Source: Zygnema cylindricum (lineage: Eukaryota > Streptophyta > Zygnematophyceae > Zygnematales > Zygnemataceae). Taken from it: a stretch of DNA of 64,000 nucleotides. The stretch covers positions 348,644 to 412,643 of the forward strand of contig JBBHKE010002620.1 in NCBI GenBank assembly GCA_037447655.1, written 5' to 3'. Below are positions 45,521 to 56,310 of this stretch, in pieces; position 1 is the stretch's first letter, and each line of letters opens with the position of its first letter. Below the pieces are notes generated by a model. That model was not told the origin of the DNA, ran no database searches, and saw only the letters and a program-made list of their open reading frames with translations. Both the position numbers and the translations under genes were made by a program.

Positions 45521-47290
45521 CCCATTTGCTTCCGATCGTTTTTTCGATCTGGAGGGAGGTCAACAAGCTCCCATGTCTAAGCCTCCATGATTGACTTCAT
45601 TTCATTGTTTGCTGCCTCGATCCAGTGATTTCGCTCCGGTGATGAGAAGGTTACCCGGATGGTTAAAGGCTTACCTGAGGCTGCCGAGTAGGCAAAGTGA
45701 GAACTTGCTTGCAGGCGGCGACTGGATCTTCTTCCCCCCGAAAATTCTGAGGCTGAAATTGTCGGATCACGTGCACTGCACTTGTTGCGCTGGTTGCAAT
45801 CCGTAGGCACTGACTGCTGTTGGTCCGCTTCGAAATGAAAGTGTTGGGGAACGCGATTATGTTCTGACCCTTGTGTTACCACTGATGAATTTTGCATCTA
45901 TGGGACAATATTATGGATGCTATCTAAAATGACATATTCCTGAACTTTTTGCTGCTTCTGCTGCTCTGTCATTTTAAATAAGTCTATCAAGTCTAGTTCA
46001 TCTTTGACAACGATGTTCCTTGCTACAATGATTTTCGTTCTCTCAAAAACAAAGACTCTATAACCTTTAGAGTGATCAGCGTATCCTAACAAAATGCCCG
46101 GCAATCCCTTAGGTTCCATTTTCCATCTATCATTAAACGTATCCAAAATAAAGCATTTACTTCCAAAGAATTTGAAATGAGTGACATCCGTTTTTCTACC
46201 CGTCCAAATCTCATAAGGAGTGGTTTCTACCCTTCTTGAGCCTATCCTATTTTTGATATAAACTGCACAATTTAATGCTTCAGCCCAGAATTTCGGATCT
46301 ACATCCTTATCCGCAAGCATGGACCTAGAGCTTTCTGTGATAGTTCTATTTAGTCTTTCTGAGACCCCTTTTTGTTCCGGAGAGTAGGGGCAATGTGTGA
46401 TCGATACCTTTCTTCACTAAGAAGTTTTCAAACTCTTTTGACGTATATTCTCCGCCATTATCCGATCTGAGCTCCAGAATTGGCAGACCGTGTAGTTTCT
46501 CCGCCCACGCTTTGTAGTGTTGAAAGCGAGTGAAGACTTCACTTTTTTCCTTCATGAAAACCTTAGTAAACCTCGAAAAATCATCTATAAACGTAACCAT
46601 ATATTTCATCCCCCCGGCAGATGATACCTTTGAAGGGCCGAAAGCATCAGAATGAATGAATTGAAACAGTTTAGTAGACTTATGTTCAGACTCTTGAGGA
46701 AACGGTAATGTGTGTATTTTTCCTAGTGCACATCCATCACACGTTTTAGGTGACTGGTTTGACAAAGTGACTCCTTCTATTTTACCAACATTGACCATCT
46801 TTTTCATACTATCATAATTCACATGGCCTATCCATTTATGCCATAGCTCATTTGAGGATAATGCACCGGAATACAAAACATCATTTTCTTTATTATCAGG
46901 CATATCTATTTGATACATTTTGCTGGCATCTCTTGTTCCCGTAACTGCAATTTTCCCATTTTTGCTAACAACTTGCCTGCCACGTTTCAGATTGACCTGA
47001 AACCCTTTACTTACTACCAAAGAAGTTGAAAACATTTTTTTCTTAAAATCTATGACATAGAGAACATTATGAATAGTTCTCTCAAATGCCTTGCCCTCTA
47101 CATCAACTAGCAAGGAGACATCACCTACAGCCCGCGTTTCCACACTCATTCCACATACATAGTAGATATTTTTCCTCGGTGTTGATTTTAGATTTTTGAA
47201 AACTGCCTTGTTCCAGCACATGTGGGCCGACGCTTCCGAGTCCATTATCCATCCATTGTCTTTCGCGCCCTCCATCGCTACCGCCATAGC
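45521..47290 (-). pseudogene. C(-) pol, protease-integrase half
   Basis: From high coordinates: protease with DSEAS in place of DSGAS (~47245), GAG-pre-integrase (ELWHKWIGHVNYDSMKKM ~46840), integrase (FIHSDAFGPSKVSSAGGMKY ~46640; LELRSDNGGEYTSKEFENF ~46460; PKFWAEALNCAVYIKNRIG ~46290; KCFILDTFNDRWKMEPKGLP ~46120), hinge (45897-45577), RT start (CKWVF ~45525). Open frames of 313 and 140 residues make it the best-kept integrase here. The 3' part continues at 32835 after A1 is removed. Confidence 0.92.
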
Positions 47291-48225
47291 AAATAGATAA
47301 TCATCCTCCTCGTTAGAGAGTGAAAGAGACTCGTCGTGATGAGATGAAGCCGCTGAGAATAGTGCATTTCCTCGTTGTGAAGATCCCGTGAAGCCTTGAT
47401 AAAATTCGCTATGCTGCCATCCAGGCCTATACTGACTTGTTTCATTAGCTTTTTTAAGCTTAGGACAAAACTTATATCCATGACCTTTTTCATTACAATA
47501 AAAACAAGCATTGAAATATTGTTTATTTCCTCTTTGATTAAACTGTCTAAACTGATTTTGATTTTGAATAAACTGATTTTTTTGCTGATTAATCTGACCT
47601 TTTTTGTCAATTTATGTGCTAAAGGCCTCTACTTGTTTTTCACCATTAAGAATTTTAGAATATGCCTCCTCTTCTTATATCAAATTAATAGCTAACTGTA
47701 GTGTCCAGCTAGCTTTATCTTTTTGTTTCACCCTATTAGACGTTGCTCTCGTAGTATTAGGAAGACCCTTCATTAGCAAAACAGCCTGCTGAAACTAAGG
47801 AAAAGATCCACCAGCACAAGCATGAGAATCTATTAGTATTTGAAATTTATTACAATATTCTGCCATTGTGCCACTCGTGTATTTGTAGTCCCAAATCCTT
47901 CCAGCCCGAAATAGTTCTTCCTGAACATTAGCCTTTTCAAAATCATCCTTGAGAGATTTCTAGATATCGATCGCCTTTATCATTTTTATCCGTGACATAG
48001 CCAATTATTCAAAAATACAGAATTCAAAATTGACCAAGCTTGCGAATTTTTCTTTGACCAAGACAGATCCGATTCTGCCATTGAACCATCCAAAATAATC
48101 AAAAGATTAACATTTTCAAAGTGTGTTTCCACCATATCCGCCCAATACGCGTATTTTTCTCCCGAGAAAATAGAAATTCTTGATTAGAGGCCCATGACCT
48201 GTTGTTCTATGACCACTGGAGCAGG
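47291..48225 (-). pseudogene. C(-) gag pseudogene
   Basis: N-terminus in the LTR (…STSSxxAPPAPVVIEQQVMG-like, then a stop), SRISIFSGEKYAYWADMVET (~48170-48110), WSKKNSQAWSIL (~48060). The zinc knuckle ACFYCNEKGHGYKFCPK (CX2CX4HX4C) is at ~47515-47465. Many stops and frameshifts lie between them. Confidence 0.8.
48188..48199 (-). promoter_or_regulatory. C(-) primer-binding site
   Basis: Minus strand GGTCATGGGCCT abuts the LTR at 48200; one mismatch to the C(+) site GGTTATGGGCCT. Half-tRNA-iMet type. Confidence 0.7.
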
Positions 48226-49201
48226 TGGAGCGTCAACACTAGTAGTGGAAGTAGACATAATCTCACTCTCAAAAGCTTATCTAGAATCCTATCAAACAGC
48301 TATTTTCTACAGCTCACCATAACTGACACAATGAAACAAACTCCTTCAAACTATTACACAGCAGACAATATCACAAACACTAACAACTCCCAAATTTTTA
48401 GCTCAATTGATCTAACATACACCAAGATATGCAACTCAGAAGTTTCCTAGAAACAGTTTGCAGATTACACGGTCAGGAAGTTTGGATAAATTAAATGTTC
48501 TACGTCTTAAGGCTTATACTCTTCACTCAGTTGTCCTACTACATAGTGTTGTACCACCGATACAAGTGTTCCTAAAAGATACATCCAAAAGAACTAAAAT
48601 GCCACTAAGGTCTAAGTGCTCCTAATCACGCATAAACTAACCTATCACTGTATAATCAATACAACACAAATACTACACAAAATCCTATACAGGTGATTTG
48701 TTCAAATACTTATCGCTTTGCTTTCTGACAATTGTCTAGGTACTTCCATCCGGTTGTTGCAGAACATCTGTTTGCGAGTCACTAAATTATTCTCTTATGA
48801 ATCTCGTTTATTGACTAGATTCATATCAACCGTAGCAGCGCAGTCCAATTTGTGATCACATTAAAATATTTGCAACTTCGTAGCAGATACGCTGTCCCAT
48901 ACCAAAAATAGCCGCAGTTGCGTTTGTCTTGTTGTGTAGCAATTGCGTTGTCTTGTACCAAAATATTAGCAGTTACGTTTGTCCCGTTGCATCGTAGGCT
49001 GCATTCGTCCGTACACACCATATCAAAAATAACCGCAGCTGCGCTTGTTCCATCTGCGTTGCAGCTGCGTTGTTCCAATGCTAGTGTAGGTACCATTCAA
49101 AAACCTGCACGGTTCTTCAAATGACGACACGTGTCCCTATAGATCTATTATTTAGCCGTCCTATAAATTTTGTTGAGACTTAAAGCTTTCCAAAAACAAC
49201 A
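48200..49201 (-). mobile_element. C(-) 5' LTR
   Basis: tgttgttctatgaccactgg ... ccaaaaacaaca, 1,002 bp. Carries cgcagctgcg motifs (~48910-49070). Confidence 0.88.
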
Positions 49202-49402
49202 TTTTAGACTAATTTTTGTGTGAGTTTCTTACTTCTTTTAATTATGGGGTGACTACACTTGCATCCTTATAGTCTTTAGTCCCAGCTCTTATCTCCAAAC
49301 AGCAATACGTGCTTCTAAAAGAGAGCACCTTCCATCATCATCTCCCAATATTGAAAGTAAGATCCATCAAATATGGGCACGTTAGAGGGTGGGCCTATAA
49401 CC
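49202..49402 (-). pseudogene. Second copy of D-LTR end plus E gag start
   Basis: 49202-49294 is the last ~93 bp of a D LTR (plus strand, gactacacttgcatcc). 49295-49388 is E gag on the minus strand (MMEGALFSRSTY; PPSNVPIFDG) and 49389-49402 the primer-binding site (rc of gtgggcctataacc). Near duplicate of 29857-30054, about 90% alike. Confidence 0.82.
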
Positions 49403-49698
49403 TCAAATTATTTGGCTTTAATTAGCCCACATAAATATGCATCATGTACAATACCTCTATGGTTACTTTTGCCACTTTGACTTTACCAATAAATAATTGC
49501 CTTCAAGGTAAACAAAAACTTTGACCACCCTCACCCTAGTGAGGACCAGATTTCGTGAGTCGAACGCAAAAAAACAAAAGTAAATTTGCTCAACCGAGCG
49601 ATAAATTATCATTAGTCAAAGATGACCTATAAGTACAAAAGCTTCCTCAGAGAGAGGCAGCTCACAAATGCCTAAGTCCTATGACGCCTAATCAGAAT
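49403..49698 (-). mobile_element. Family E 5' LTR, first part
   Basis: tcaaattatttggctttaat ... cctaatcagaat; 49403-49614 matches 30055-30265. Cut at 49699 by the H array; probably continues at 58517. Confidence 0.72.
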
Positions 49699-50749
49699 TG
49701 TTGTCCATATTCTATTTCAGCCATGGATTACTCTCAGAAGCACCACAAACTACCCCTCAAACAGCTATGTTTCAGACAGCACATATTACTTCACAAAATC
49801 CCCTCAAACTGCACTAATAAGCAGTATGCTATAGACACTATAATCTCCCAATGATACACCCAAATCCACCATGGAATATAGAAAATATAAGCTCCAAAGT
49901 TTCACAAAAAGAGCTGACAGCTTCACAAACTAACCACTTAGACTGTTCACAGAATCTTACAGAGATAACTGAATAGAATTAAACTTCTCACACATTTATA
50001 TTCTATATCAAAAAATAACCCCACAAAGTTTCACATGAATGCACAAAATAGAGTGATCACGTTAACAGGTCAAAGATACAAAAAACAATTTGCCATTGCT
50101 TTAATAAACTTGACTGCAATACACAAAATATTCTAAGTCCTACAAGTTATACTCAGAGAGTTCACTATTGAATTTACGGAGGCATACCCGTCGTACGGTA
50201 TCTACCATCTACCTAAACTATTGTAAGTATACCCGAATAGTTCAAGGTATGTCAGACTGACCAGATCTACACTAATAAACTAATTAGCAAGAAGACAAAC
50301 CTATGTTGTACAGGATATCTACACTGACATCTCTGCAATCTTCGTACGTCAAAAACCAAACTACAACTAAGCCTCCGCTAAGCTACTAATGTGCAATTAT
50401 CATTACTCAGAATCTATACTAGTCATATTATGCGGAGCTGCGTCAACTGCGTTGTCCGTACTGATCATATAAATTAACCGCAGCTGCGTTGTCTTGTCTA
50501 CGTTGCCGTTGCGTCGTACCGACGACGCCTATTTCAACACTTTGTTAATTCCACATCGGATTGCTTCGCGATCCGCCGTCCATTTTCCAATGATGTTCAC
50601 ACCACTCAATGAGTCTTTTACGTCACTTTAATTATATCTATACGTTCGCTCCCCCAATCCGTGAATCTATTCAAACCTCCATATTAAATCCAATTAGCAG
50701 TTTCGCACGAAATTTCTCGTACGCACAAAACTGACTTTTCAAAACAACA
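49699..50749 (-). mobile_element. Family H LTR 1
   Basis: tgttgtccatattctatttc ... cttttcaaaacaaca, 1,051 bp. A 24-bp piece of internal sequence (ctcccccgaaaatttag..., the polypurine tract end) separates it from LTR 2. So it is the leftmost LTR of a tandem array that lost its internal region by recombination. Confidence 0.88.
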
Positions 50750-50773
50750 CTCCCCCGAAAATTTAGTTTCGTG

Positions 50774-51743
50774 TGTTGTCCATAACCTATTTCAGCCATG
50801 GATTACTCACGGAAACACCCACAAACTACCTCTAAAACAGTTGTGTTTCAGACAACACAGATTGCACCACAATAAATAGGATCACCTCAAACTGCACCAA
50901 TGTTCAGTATACCATATACACTGTAAACTCCCAAAGTTATAGCGAAATCCACCAAGGCATGTAGAAGATATAAGCTCCAGAGTTTCCCAAAAATAGCTGA
51001 CAGCTTCACAAACTAACCACTTAGACTGTTCACAGAATCTTACAAAGATATTGGAATTCAATGAAACTTCACACATATATAGATTTTATATCATAGAATA
51101 AATCCACAAATTTTCACATGAAAGAACCAAACAGAGTGATCACACCAACAGGTCAAAGATGCAGAAAACAGTTTGCCATTACTTTGATTAACTTGACTGC
51201 GAAACATAAAATTATCTAAGTCCTGCAAGTTATACTCAAACTACTGAATGTACGGAGGCATACCAGCCGTACTGTATCTACTCTAATAAACTTAGTAGTC
51301 AAAAGGACAAACCTCTGTTTTACAGAATATTTACACCGCACTCTTCGTATATCAAAAACCAAGCTACCGCTAAGCAACTACTAAGCTACCACTACCGTAC
51401 AATCATCATTACTCCAAATCTATCCTAGTCATATTATCCGCAGTAGCGCTAGTTGCGCTGGCTGCGCTTGTCCGTACAGATCATAAAAATAGCCGCAGCT
51501 GCGTTGACTTAAATGCGTCGCAGCTCCACCGTACCAGCGACGCCTATTTTAATATTTTGTTTTTACATATCGGATTGCTTCGCGATCCGCCATCCATTTG
51601 TTGGTGCTTGTTCACACCACTTTAATTATATTCGTACGTTCGCTCCCGCACTCCGTGAATCTATTCGAGCCTCCATATTAAATCCACTTAGCAGTTACGC
51701 ACAGTTAGTCTCGTACGCACGAAACTAACTTTTCAAAATAACA
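50774..51743 (-). mobile_element. Family H LTR 2
   Basis: tgttgtccataacctatttc ... cttttcaaaataaca, 970 bp. It is the 3' LTR of internal region H-a. Contains gattgcttcgcgatccgcc and cagctgcg motifs, as in all H LTRs. Confidence 0.88.
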
Positions 51744-52310
51744 CTCCCCTGAAAATTTAGTTTCGTGCACCGAGAAAAATATGCAGCGTGTAATGCTATG
51801 TTGCTACGCTGCACTAGTTCGATATCGCAGCGCAGTAAGAGTGCAGCGTGTACTGCTATGTTGCTACGCTGCGCCAGGTCGATATCGCAACGCAGTAAAA
51901 GTGCAGCATGTACTGCTATGCTGCGCTAATTTCGACATCGCATCCCTAGTAGCCGCTACTTTTTATCCTTAACTTCTTCCTCGCAACTTCATCTACTGAG
52001 ACTACAGCTTTCAAACTCAACATCGTGCACCCAGAAAAATTTGCAACATGTAATGCTATGCTGCTACGCTGCGTTAGTTCGACATTGCAGCGCATTATGA
52101 ATACAAAATACAGCTTATACTGCTATGCTGCCATGCTACGCTAATTTGACATCGCAACGGAGTATGAGTACAAAGTGCAGCGTGTACTGCTATGTTGCTA
52201 TGCTGCGCTAATTTGACATCGTAGCACTAGTAGTTGCTCTTTTTCACCCTTAACTTCCTCCTTACAGCCTCATCTTCTGAGGCTAAAGCTTTCAAATTCA
52301 ACACTCCCTT
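51744..52310 (-). repeat. H-a 3' tail with ~60-bp GCTGC-rich tandem repeats
   Basis: After the polypurine tract (ctcccctgaaaatttag) come about seven imperfect units of roughly 60 bp built on gtgcagcgtgtactgctatg then ctgcgctaNttcgacatcg (51775-52235). It ends in ttcaaattcaaca ctccctttg, a second LTR-start/polypurine boundary resembling family C. Confidence 0.8.
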
Positions 52311-52557
52311 TGTGCTTTAGACTCAATAGTCCATTTTGTATGCAGATATTTCTACTCTAATGGATACAAAGACAAGAAAAAAAATGAAAAACTATTTAGA
52401 GATTCAAAATATCTATCAACCTTCACTATTCATCATTCAAGAATTTTAGCAAAAACAACACATCACCACTGCTTTGTTGACGTCGCCATTGCTTCGCTCC
52501 CTTTTGCCAATTCTCATTCGTTTTTTTTGAAAAATGCCACCTTGCACAAAGTGGCAC
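52311..52557 (-). other. H-a internal non-coding region
   Basis: Matches 55138-55370 in H-b (gtccattttgtatgcagat; catcaccactgctttg). No clear coding sequence. Confidence 0.7.
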
Positions 52558-52684
52558 ATGCAATTCTGTGTCCTCCATTGGACCACAGAATACAGGAAGC
52601 CTCTAGATAGTATTTAACTAACCCACTTTAAGCCACAACCACTGCTGCCCAAGAAGGCAAACTGACAATTTGACTGCACCCCTG
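52558..52684 (-). mobile_element. 127-bp A2-type LTR fragment
   Basis: tgcaattctgtgtcctccat ... tttgactgcaccc equals the first ~130 bp of the A2 LTRs, including its TG end. It replaces about 930 bp that H-b retains (~55375-56307). Filler or remnant at a deletion. Confidence 0.85.
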
Positions 52685-53865
52685 TTAACTTCCCTTACTT
52701 CATGAATCTCTTCTCCTTGTACGTCATGCTCACACACCAATTTATTACAAGAAGGAGTTACACAAACCGAGTCTATTTCACTTTTTTTTTTTTCCTCACT
52801 ATTTTTGGCGATAATTATCTTTCCAGTTTCATCCAGTTCCATGTGCCTTTCACTTTCTTCGGCTTCTCTTATTGTAGTTTCCTCTTCTTTTAGTAAGTGT
52901 GTGTCACTCACAAATCTGTCATAGGTAATATTGACAGTAACTGGATCCTTTTTTGTCACCTCTTTCTCCACATTCCGAACAACACAAAAGGTCGGTAAAT
53001 AAATAAATTCGTCAACACACGGTGTGTGCCTTTTGTCATCTGTCGGTTCTTGTCCCTCACTTACGAAAGCACTTGATTCCCTTCTTGTTGAGGGTCGGAT
53101 TAGGTTGTTGTCCCATCCATCTCTGAAATTCCTTGAAGCACATGCACTTTTATATGATGGACATATCTTGAAGGTATGTCCCAAATCATTACAGTAAAAA
53201 CATTTCTAAGGTCGATCTCCGAACTTACTATTTCCTTTAATTTTGTGAAACTGAGACTTTGATTCCTTTATATTTTTCTCACTTGATAGAACCTTATTAT
53301 TAGCCTCTTCATCTACAACAACTCGTCTAGCTACAGGTAAACTCCAATCCTTTTTATCAATTAAATTTAGTCGATCTAATGCACTCCTATATTCTTTAGG
53401 TAGACTTCTCATTAACAAGATGGCTTGTTGAGCATCTGTAAAGTTTCCTCCTGCCAAATCATTTTCTGCAAATAATACTTCTAAGTCAATATAGTGTTTC
53501 TCCATACTACCTCCTACATACTTGTGTTCAACTATTTTGGTAACACTGCTAAGCCACTGATATAAAGAACTCTTTGCATACATACATTCTAAGCACTTCC
53601 ATAATTCAGCTGCCTTTTTAAAACTTAGGTATGAAATTACCAAATCCTCAGTCAAGGAGTTCTTGATAACCCTTAGACACTCATGATTTTTCCTTATCTA
53701 TCCATTTGATGTTTCGGCCAAGGTACCGTCCACCACATCCATTAGATCCATCATATGAAGTAGCTCTCGAGCGCACACTTCCAGTAGTGATATTTTGATC
53801 CATCAAGTATGAGTAGCCATGGGTGTGGGCCCATAACTTGTTGTCCATATCCTATTTCAGCCATG
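52685..53865 (-). pseudogene. Family H gag, copy H-a
   Basis: Starts MAEIGYGQQ-like in LTR 3, crosses the primer-binding site as VMGPHPWLLILDGSKY (~53835-53790), then a broken stretch, then MTEDLVISYLSFKKAAELWK, YVGGSMEKHYIDLEVLFAEN, QQAILLMRSLPKEYRSALDR (53655-53206). After an in-frame TAG (53206-53208) the same frame gives KCFYCNDLGHTFKICPSYK (CX2CX4HX4C knuckle) and an acidic C-terminal domain to 52618. Only gag is present; no protease, integrase, RT or RNase H follows. Confidence 0.85.
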
Positions 53866-54908
53866 GGTTACTCAAAGAAGCACCACAGACTACCCCTCAA
53901 ACAGCTATGTTTCAGACAACACAGATTCCTCCACAATAACCAAAATCCTCTCAAACTGCACCAATAAGCAGTATATTATAGATACTATAATCTTCCAATG
54001 ATACAGCCAAATCTACTAAGGAATCTAGAAGATATAAGCTCCAGAGTTTCACAAAAACAGTTGACAGCTTCACAGACTAACCACTTAGACTGTTCACAGA
54101 ATCTTACAGAGATAACTAAATAGAATTAAACTTCTCACACATTTATATTCTATATCAAAGAATAACCCCACAAAGTTTCACATGAATGCACAAAATAGAG
54201 TGATCACATTAACAGGTCAAAGATACAGAAAACAATTTGCCATTGCTTTGATAAACTTGACTGCGATACTCAAAATATTCTAAGTCCTACAAGTTATACT
54301 CAGAGAGTTCACTACTGAATGTACGGAGGCATACTAGCCGTACGGTATCTACCATCTACCTAAACTATTGTAAGCATACCCGAATAGTTCAAGGTATGTC
54401 AAACTGAACGTATCTACACTAATAAACTAATTAGCCAAAAGACAAACAAATGTTGTTCAGGATATTTACACCGACATCTCCGCAATCTTTGTACGTCAAG
54501 AACCAAGCTACCCACTAAGCTACCATCGTGCAATCATCATTACTGAGAATCATATTAGTCATATTATCTGCAGTTGCGTTGTCTTGTCTGCGTCGCAGCT
54601 GCTCCGTACCGGCGGCGCATATTTATCCAAAGTAACCGCAGCTGCGTTGTCCTGTTTGCGTCGCAGCTGCGCCGTACCGGCGGCGCCTATTTCAACATTC
54701 CGTTTACTTCGCATCGGATCGCTTCGCGATCCACCGTCTATTTGTCACTGCTTGTTCACACCACCGAATAAGTCTTTTACGTTACTTTAATTATATCAAT
54801 ACGTTCGCTCCCCCAATCCGTGAATCTATTCAAACCTCCATATTAAATCCAATTACCAGTTACGCACGAACTGTCTTGTATGCACGAAACTGACTTTTCA
54901 GAACAACA
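53839..54908 (-). mobile_element. Family H LTR 3, shared by H-a and H-b
   Basis: tgttgtccatatcctatttc ... cttttcagaacaaca, 1,070 bp. It is the 5' LTR of H-a (gag to its left) and the 3' LTR of H-b (polypurine tract ctccccgaaag at 54909). One LTR serving two internal regions is typical of unequal LTR-LTR recombination. Confidence 0.9.
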
Positions 54909-55137
54909 CTCCCCGAAAGTTTAGTTTCTTGCACCCATAAAAATATGCACCGTGTAATGCTATGCTGCTACGCTGGGCTAGTTCGACATCGAAGCGCAGT
55001 ATGAATACAAAGTGCAGCGTGTACTGCTATGCTGCGCTAATTCGACATCGCATCCCTAGCAGCTGCTCCTTTTCACCCTTAACTTCCTCCTTATAGCCTC
55101 ATCTACTGAGACTAAAGCTTTCAAATTCAACACTCCC
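54909..55137 (-). repeat. H-b 3' tail with GCTGC-rich repeats
   Basis: Polypurine tract, then about two units of the ~60-bp repeat expanded in H-a (atgctatgctgctacgctg), ending ttcaaattcaaca ctcccctaaagctttag, a second LTR-start/polypurine boundary of C type. Confidence 0.78.
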
Positions 55138-56310
55138 CTAAAGCTTTAGACTCAGTAGTCCATTCTGTATGCAGATTTTTCCACTCTAATGGATACACAA
55201 ACAAAAGAAAGAATGAAGATTTATTTAAAGATTCAAAGTTCTCTATCAATCTCCACTATTCATCATACAAGAATTTTAACAAAAACAATACATCACCACT
55301 GCTTTGCCGACGTCGCCATTGTTCCTGTTGCCTTCGGCCGATTCCCATTCGCCTTTTTGAAAACTCCCACCTCGCAAAAAGTGTCTTGTAATAGCTCCTC
55401 TTACGCCATAAATGCCAATCTGTCCCTTCACTATTGCCATAACATCTCTCAAGTAAATCCGAATTTCCACTCGTCTTCGTCACTTAGCCATGTTATCAAA
55501 TTTGCCGAAAATCTATCACCTACACACTTCTATCAAACAATTGTTGTACATTCTCCCCCGTTAGATACTTTCACGCCATCCACTTCCTTAGATGTATGTT
55601 ACTGACGCTACTACACCAAATTCTCATGAAATTTCCTGAAAATTCGTTGAAGTCTCCCCATATTCCCGTTAGACATTCTCTCACTGTTTGTTTTCAGTTG
55701 CGTTCTTCGGTGTGATCGATTTTGTAACATGCTTCTTCTCCAACTGTTTTTTCGCAATCTGTCTCTCTTTCTTGGTTTCTTATGACTATGTGACCTGTTC
55801 ATTGTTTTTCCATGGTTTCCCTTCCCATTAGCTCTATAAAGTGTAGTTTTTCTTACTAATTTTTGGTCTTTTTCTATGGATATGCCATTTCTTTTAAGTG
55901 TATGTATTTTCAATACATTCAGTCTGACCCTCTTTTCAGTTAGCCGCTCTTTCCTCTTCCTAGGATTCTTTCTTATTTTCTATATTCCTCCAGATTTATG
56001 ACCTATTCTGCTCTCATGAACTTTCTTATTAAGCCTTATTTTTTTAACAATTTTTACCTGTATTTCGCTGAGTTGAATAGTATTTTCCACTTTTTATTTT
56101 CTTAACAATTTTTACCTGTATTTCGCTGAGTTGAATATTTTTAAACCCACATTATTTTCCACTTCTGATGTTAATTCTCCATTTTGTGTAAATTCACTCT
56201 TTTCTATCTCATCATCTTCTCTTTCCATTTCCTGAAGTTTTGTTTTCATTTCAGTGTTCTTTATTTCTAAAAATGTTCTTCAACCAATTTTAAGTTTACT
56301 TCTTTAACTC
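55138..56310 (-). other. H-b internal region without pol
   Basis: Between the gag end and 3' tail. Minus-strand open stretches are short and basic (55913-55611, rich in K/R/N/S). None shows protease, integrase or RT motifs. A 40-bp local repeat (ttaacaatttttacctgtat, 56045 and 56102). In a full copia element pol would occupy about 3 kb here, so its absence implies a gag-only element. Confidence 0.7.

Larger units (their letters stand above)
30266..49201 (-). mobile_element. Copia C(-) element hosting nested A1 and A2
   Basis: LTRs at 30266-31253 and 48200-49201, with pol and gag between, interrupted in RT by A1 (32841-45515). Its own length is about 6.26 kb. The flanks are not a 5-bp TSD but two ~410-bp direct copies of a D-LTR/E-gag/E-LTR segment (about 29857-30265 and 49202-49614). 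Confidence 0.88.

Noticed and set aside
51775-52235. CRISPR-like array
   Set aside because: Units are imperfect direct repeats without unique spacers, in a eukaryotic element tail.
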